From: PGYT01 sp963675055
Lineage (GTDB): Bacteria; Bacteroidota; Ignavibacteria; Ignavibacteriales; Melioribacteraceae
Reading direction: 5' to 3'
DNA: 64,000 nucleotides
Assembly: GCA_963675055.2 (NCBI GenBank)
Contig: CAXXJE010000002.1
Location: 620,001-684,000 of the forward strand
The position numbers and the translations under genes are program-made. Positions 63,056 to 64,000 of the stretch are shown here, one piece after another. Numbering within the stretch: the stretch's first letter is position 1; each line of letters opens with the position of its first letter. The notes beneath the pieces are model-generated. The model made no database searches. It was given only the letters and a program-made list of their open reading frames with translations, and was not told where the DNA came from.

Positions 63056-63592
63056 TTATTCTATAATCCTGTCGGGATTTTCTTCAATAAATTTTTTCCA
63101 ACTTCCCGCTGTACCCGAAGGGGCGTCCTTTTTAAACGCGTGACAGACAGCCACAGCAAGTCCATCACTTTCATCGAATTTCATTTTCGAGACATTAATG
63201 CTCATCAGCTTTTTGATCATGTATTGAACCTGTTCTTTCGATGCCGAGCCGCTTCCGACAACCGACTTCTTAATTTCCCTCGGAGAATACTCACCAATCG
63301 GCAGTTTATTATGAACTGCTGCAAGAAGCGACACCCCCCGTGCATAGCCTATTTTCATAGCCGATTGAACATTCTTATCGTAAAAAGCGGTTTCTATCGA
63401 GAACTCATCGGGAGAATAGATTTTGATGAGTTCGTAAATCCCGTCGTAAATTTTTTCAAGACGGGGAGCCAGACCCTTAACCGCCGGCGGTTTTATAACG
63501 CCCGATAGAATCCTGGCAAGCTGGTTGTTTTCATAACGAATAATCCCGAAACCGGTACAAATAGTTCCGGGATCAATTCCTAAAATCGTCAT
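63056..63592 (-). CDS. ruvC: Crossover junction endonuclease RuvC
   Basis: 178 aa. Catalytic Asp7 (LGIDPGTICTGFG), the Glu of FSIETAFYDKNVQSA, and the Asp pair of DESDGLAVAVCH. It resolves Holliday junctions. It sits between ruvA and the YebC gene on the same strand, 5 bp after the latter, the widely conserved order. Confidence 0.97.
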   Translation of the reverse strand: MTILGIDPGTICTGFGIIRYENNQLARILSGVIKPPAVKGLAPRLEKIYDGIYELIKIYSPDEFSIETAFYDKNVQSAMKIGYARGVSLLAAVHNKLPIGEYSPREIKKSVVGSGSASKEQVQYMIKKLMSINVSKMKFDESDGLAVAVCHAFKKDAPSGTAGSWKKFIEENPDRIIE

Positions 63593-63597
63593 AGCGA

Positions 63598-64000
63598 TTA
63601 TTCTTCGTCGGGGAAATCAGCATTTGCATAAACGTTCTGAACGTCATCGCTGTCTTCGAGTGCATCAATAAGTTTCATCACCTTTTCAACAGCTTCGCCG
63701 GTAACTTCGGAAGTGTTTTTCGCAATCCATTGAAGAGAAGCGTTCTCGATTTCTATTCCAACATCAACCAATTGTCTTCTTACCGGTTCGAACTGTTCGA
63801 TAGATGTGGCAACTTCGAAAAACTCTTCTTCAGTTGTAAGATCATCCGCGCCGGCTTCAAGAATAATTTCGAATATTTCCTCTTCGCTTTTATCTTTTTT
63901 AGGCAGAGTAATTATTCCCCTTCGTTCGAACATCCAGGCAACCGAGCCGGATTCACCAAGACTACCGCCGTGCTTGCTGAACAAATGTCTTACTTCTGCA
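63598..64000 (-). CDS. YebC/PmpR family protein (partial, C-terminal part)
   Basis: Reading enters the window at 64000 without a start, giving about 133 residues to the stop at 63598. The family is evident from HGGSLGESGSVAWMFERRGI, EIILEAGADDLTTEEEFFEV and LIDALEDSDDVQNVYANADF. YebC proteins are about 250 aa, so the first half lies beyond the edge. They act as DNA-binding regulators or, as recently reported for some, translation factors at polyproline. First gene of the yebC-ruvC-ruvA run. Confidence 0.93.
   Translation of the reverse strand, partial: AEVRHLFSKHGGSLGESGSVAWMFERRGIITLPKKDKSEEEIFEIILEAGADDLTTEEEFFEVATSIEQFEPVRRQLVDVGIEIENASLQWIAKNTSEVTGEAVEKVMKLIDALEDSDDVQNVYANADFPDEE

Noticed and set aside
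1..64000. CRISPR arrays, tRNA or rRNA genes, integrase-bounded islands
   Set aside because: I looked for spaced direct repeats, T-loop-like GGTTCGAATCC strings and integrase or transposase motifs and saw none.

Overview
The window looks like a chromosomal segment from the Ignavibacteria (Bacteroidota/Chlorobi group). This rests on two proteins ending in a type IX secretion (T9SS) sorting domain with an NYPNPFNPET core, many secreted proteins and outer-membrane barrels, a moderately AT-rich sequence, and an anaerobic gene set (class III ribonucleotide reductase, 2x[4Fe-4S] ferredoxin, NifX-like protein). The taxon is an inference. I found no rRNA, tRNA, CRISPR array, prophage or intact insertion sequence.

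Layout. 1-8 kb: the 5' end of a CBM9-like secreted protein, an outer-membrane barrel, a Cys-rich lipoprotein, then a four-gene unit (histidine kinase, sigma-54 NtrC-type regulator, coiled-coil exported protein, exported barrel-like protein). 8-12.2 kb: a secreted protein with no usual start codon, a GHL10 glycoside-hydrolase-like protein, and a secreted propeller-like protein preceded in frame by a stub resembling the start of a response regulator. 12.4-18.8 kb: ClpB, a 302-bp inverted-repeat element holding a dead GIY-YIG nuclease, dGTPase, DUF971, a small coiled-coil protein and a redox cassette (DUF6132, DUF1858, TlpA-like). 19-24.6 kb: an RlpA-like lipoprotein, a DUF134 regulator plus NifX-like His-rich protein behind a 20-bp palindrome, a TauE/SafE permease, a ferredoxin and a PrsW-type protease. 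24.6-32 kb: a gluzincin/propeller/barrel protein, an ECF sigma factor with anti-sigma factor and an exported protein carrying eight EKLG motifs, and a divergent M6-like protease. 32-54 kb: M24 peptidase, NHL-propeller T9SS cargo, AraC-type membrane regulator, RecQ, ABC-F, PEP carboxylase, a PhyH-type oxygenase, a free-standing cobalamin-binding protein, a 1412-aa T9SS cargo with ~169-aa tandem repeats, a PAP2-like phosphatase, a frameshifted gene, an IMPase-family phosphatase, a class III cyclase, threonylcarbamoyl-AMP synthase and a second TauE permease. 54.5-61.2 kb: a cobalamin riboswitch followed by metE, a CWC protein and nrdDG, then a decayed gene fusion. 61.2-64 kb: small hypotheticals and yebC-ruvC-ruvA.

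The clearest functional theme is cobalamin. A B12 riboswitch sits before B12-independent methionine synthase and, in the same direction, the B12-independent anaerobic ribonucleotide reductase. Directly downstream is a pseudogene joining the start of a DUF6580 membrane protein to the end of a TonB-dependent receptor, which I read as the scar of a lost uptake locus. A separate cobalamin-binding sensor-like protein lies at 43.5-44.2 kb. The most novel-looking material is the EKLG-repeat protein in the ECF sigma operon, the GIY-YIG/inverted-repeat element, and the palindrome over the DUF134 start.
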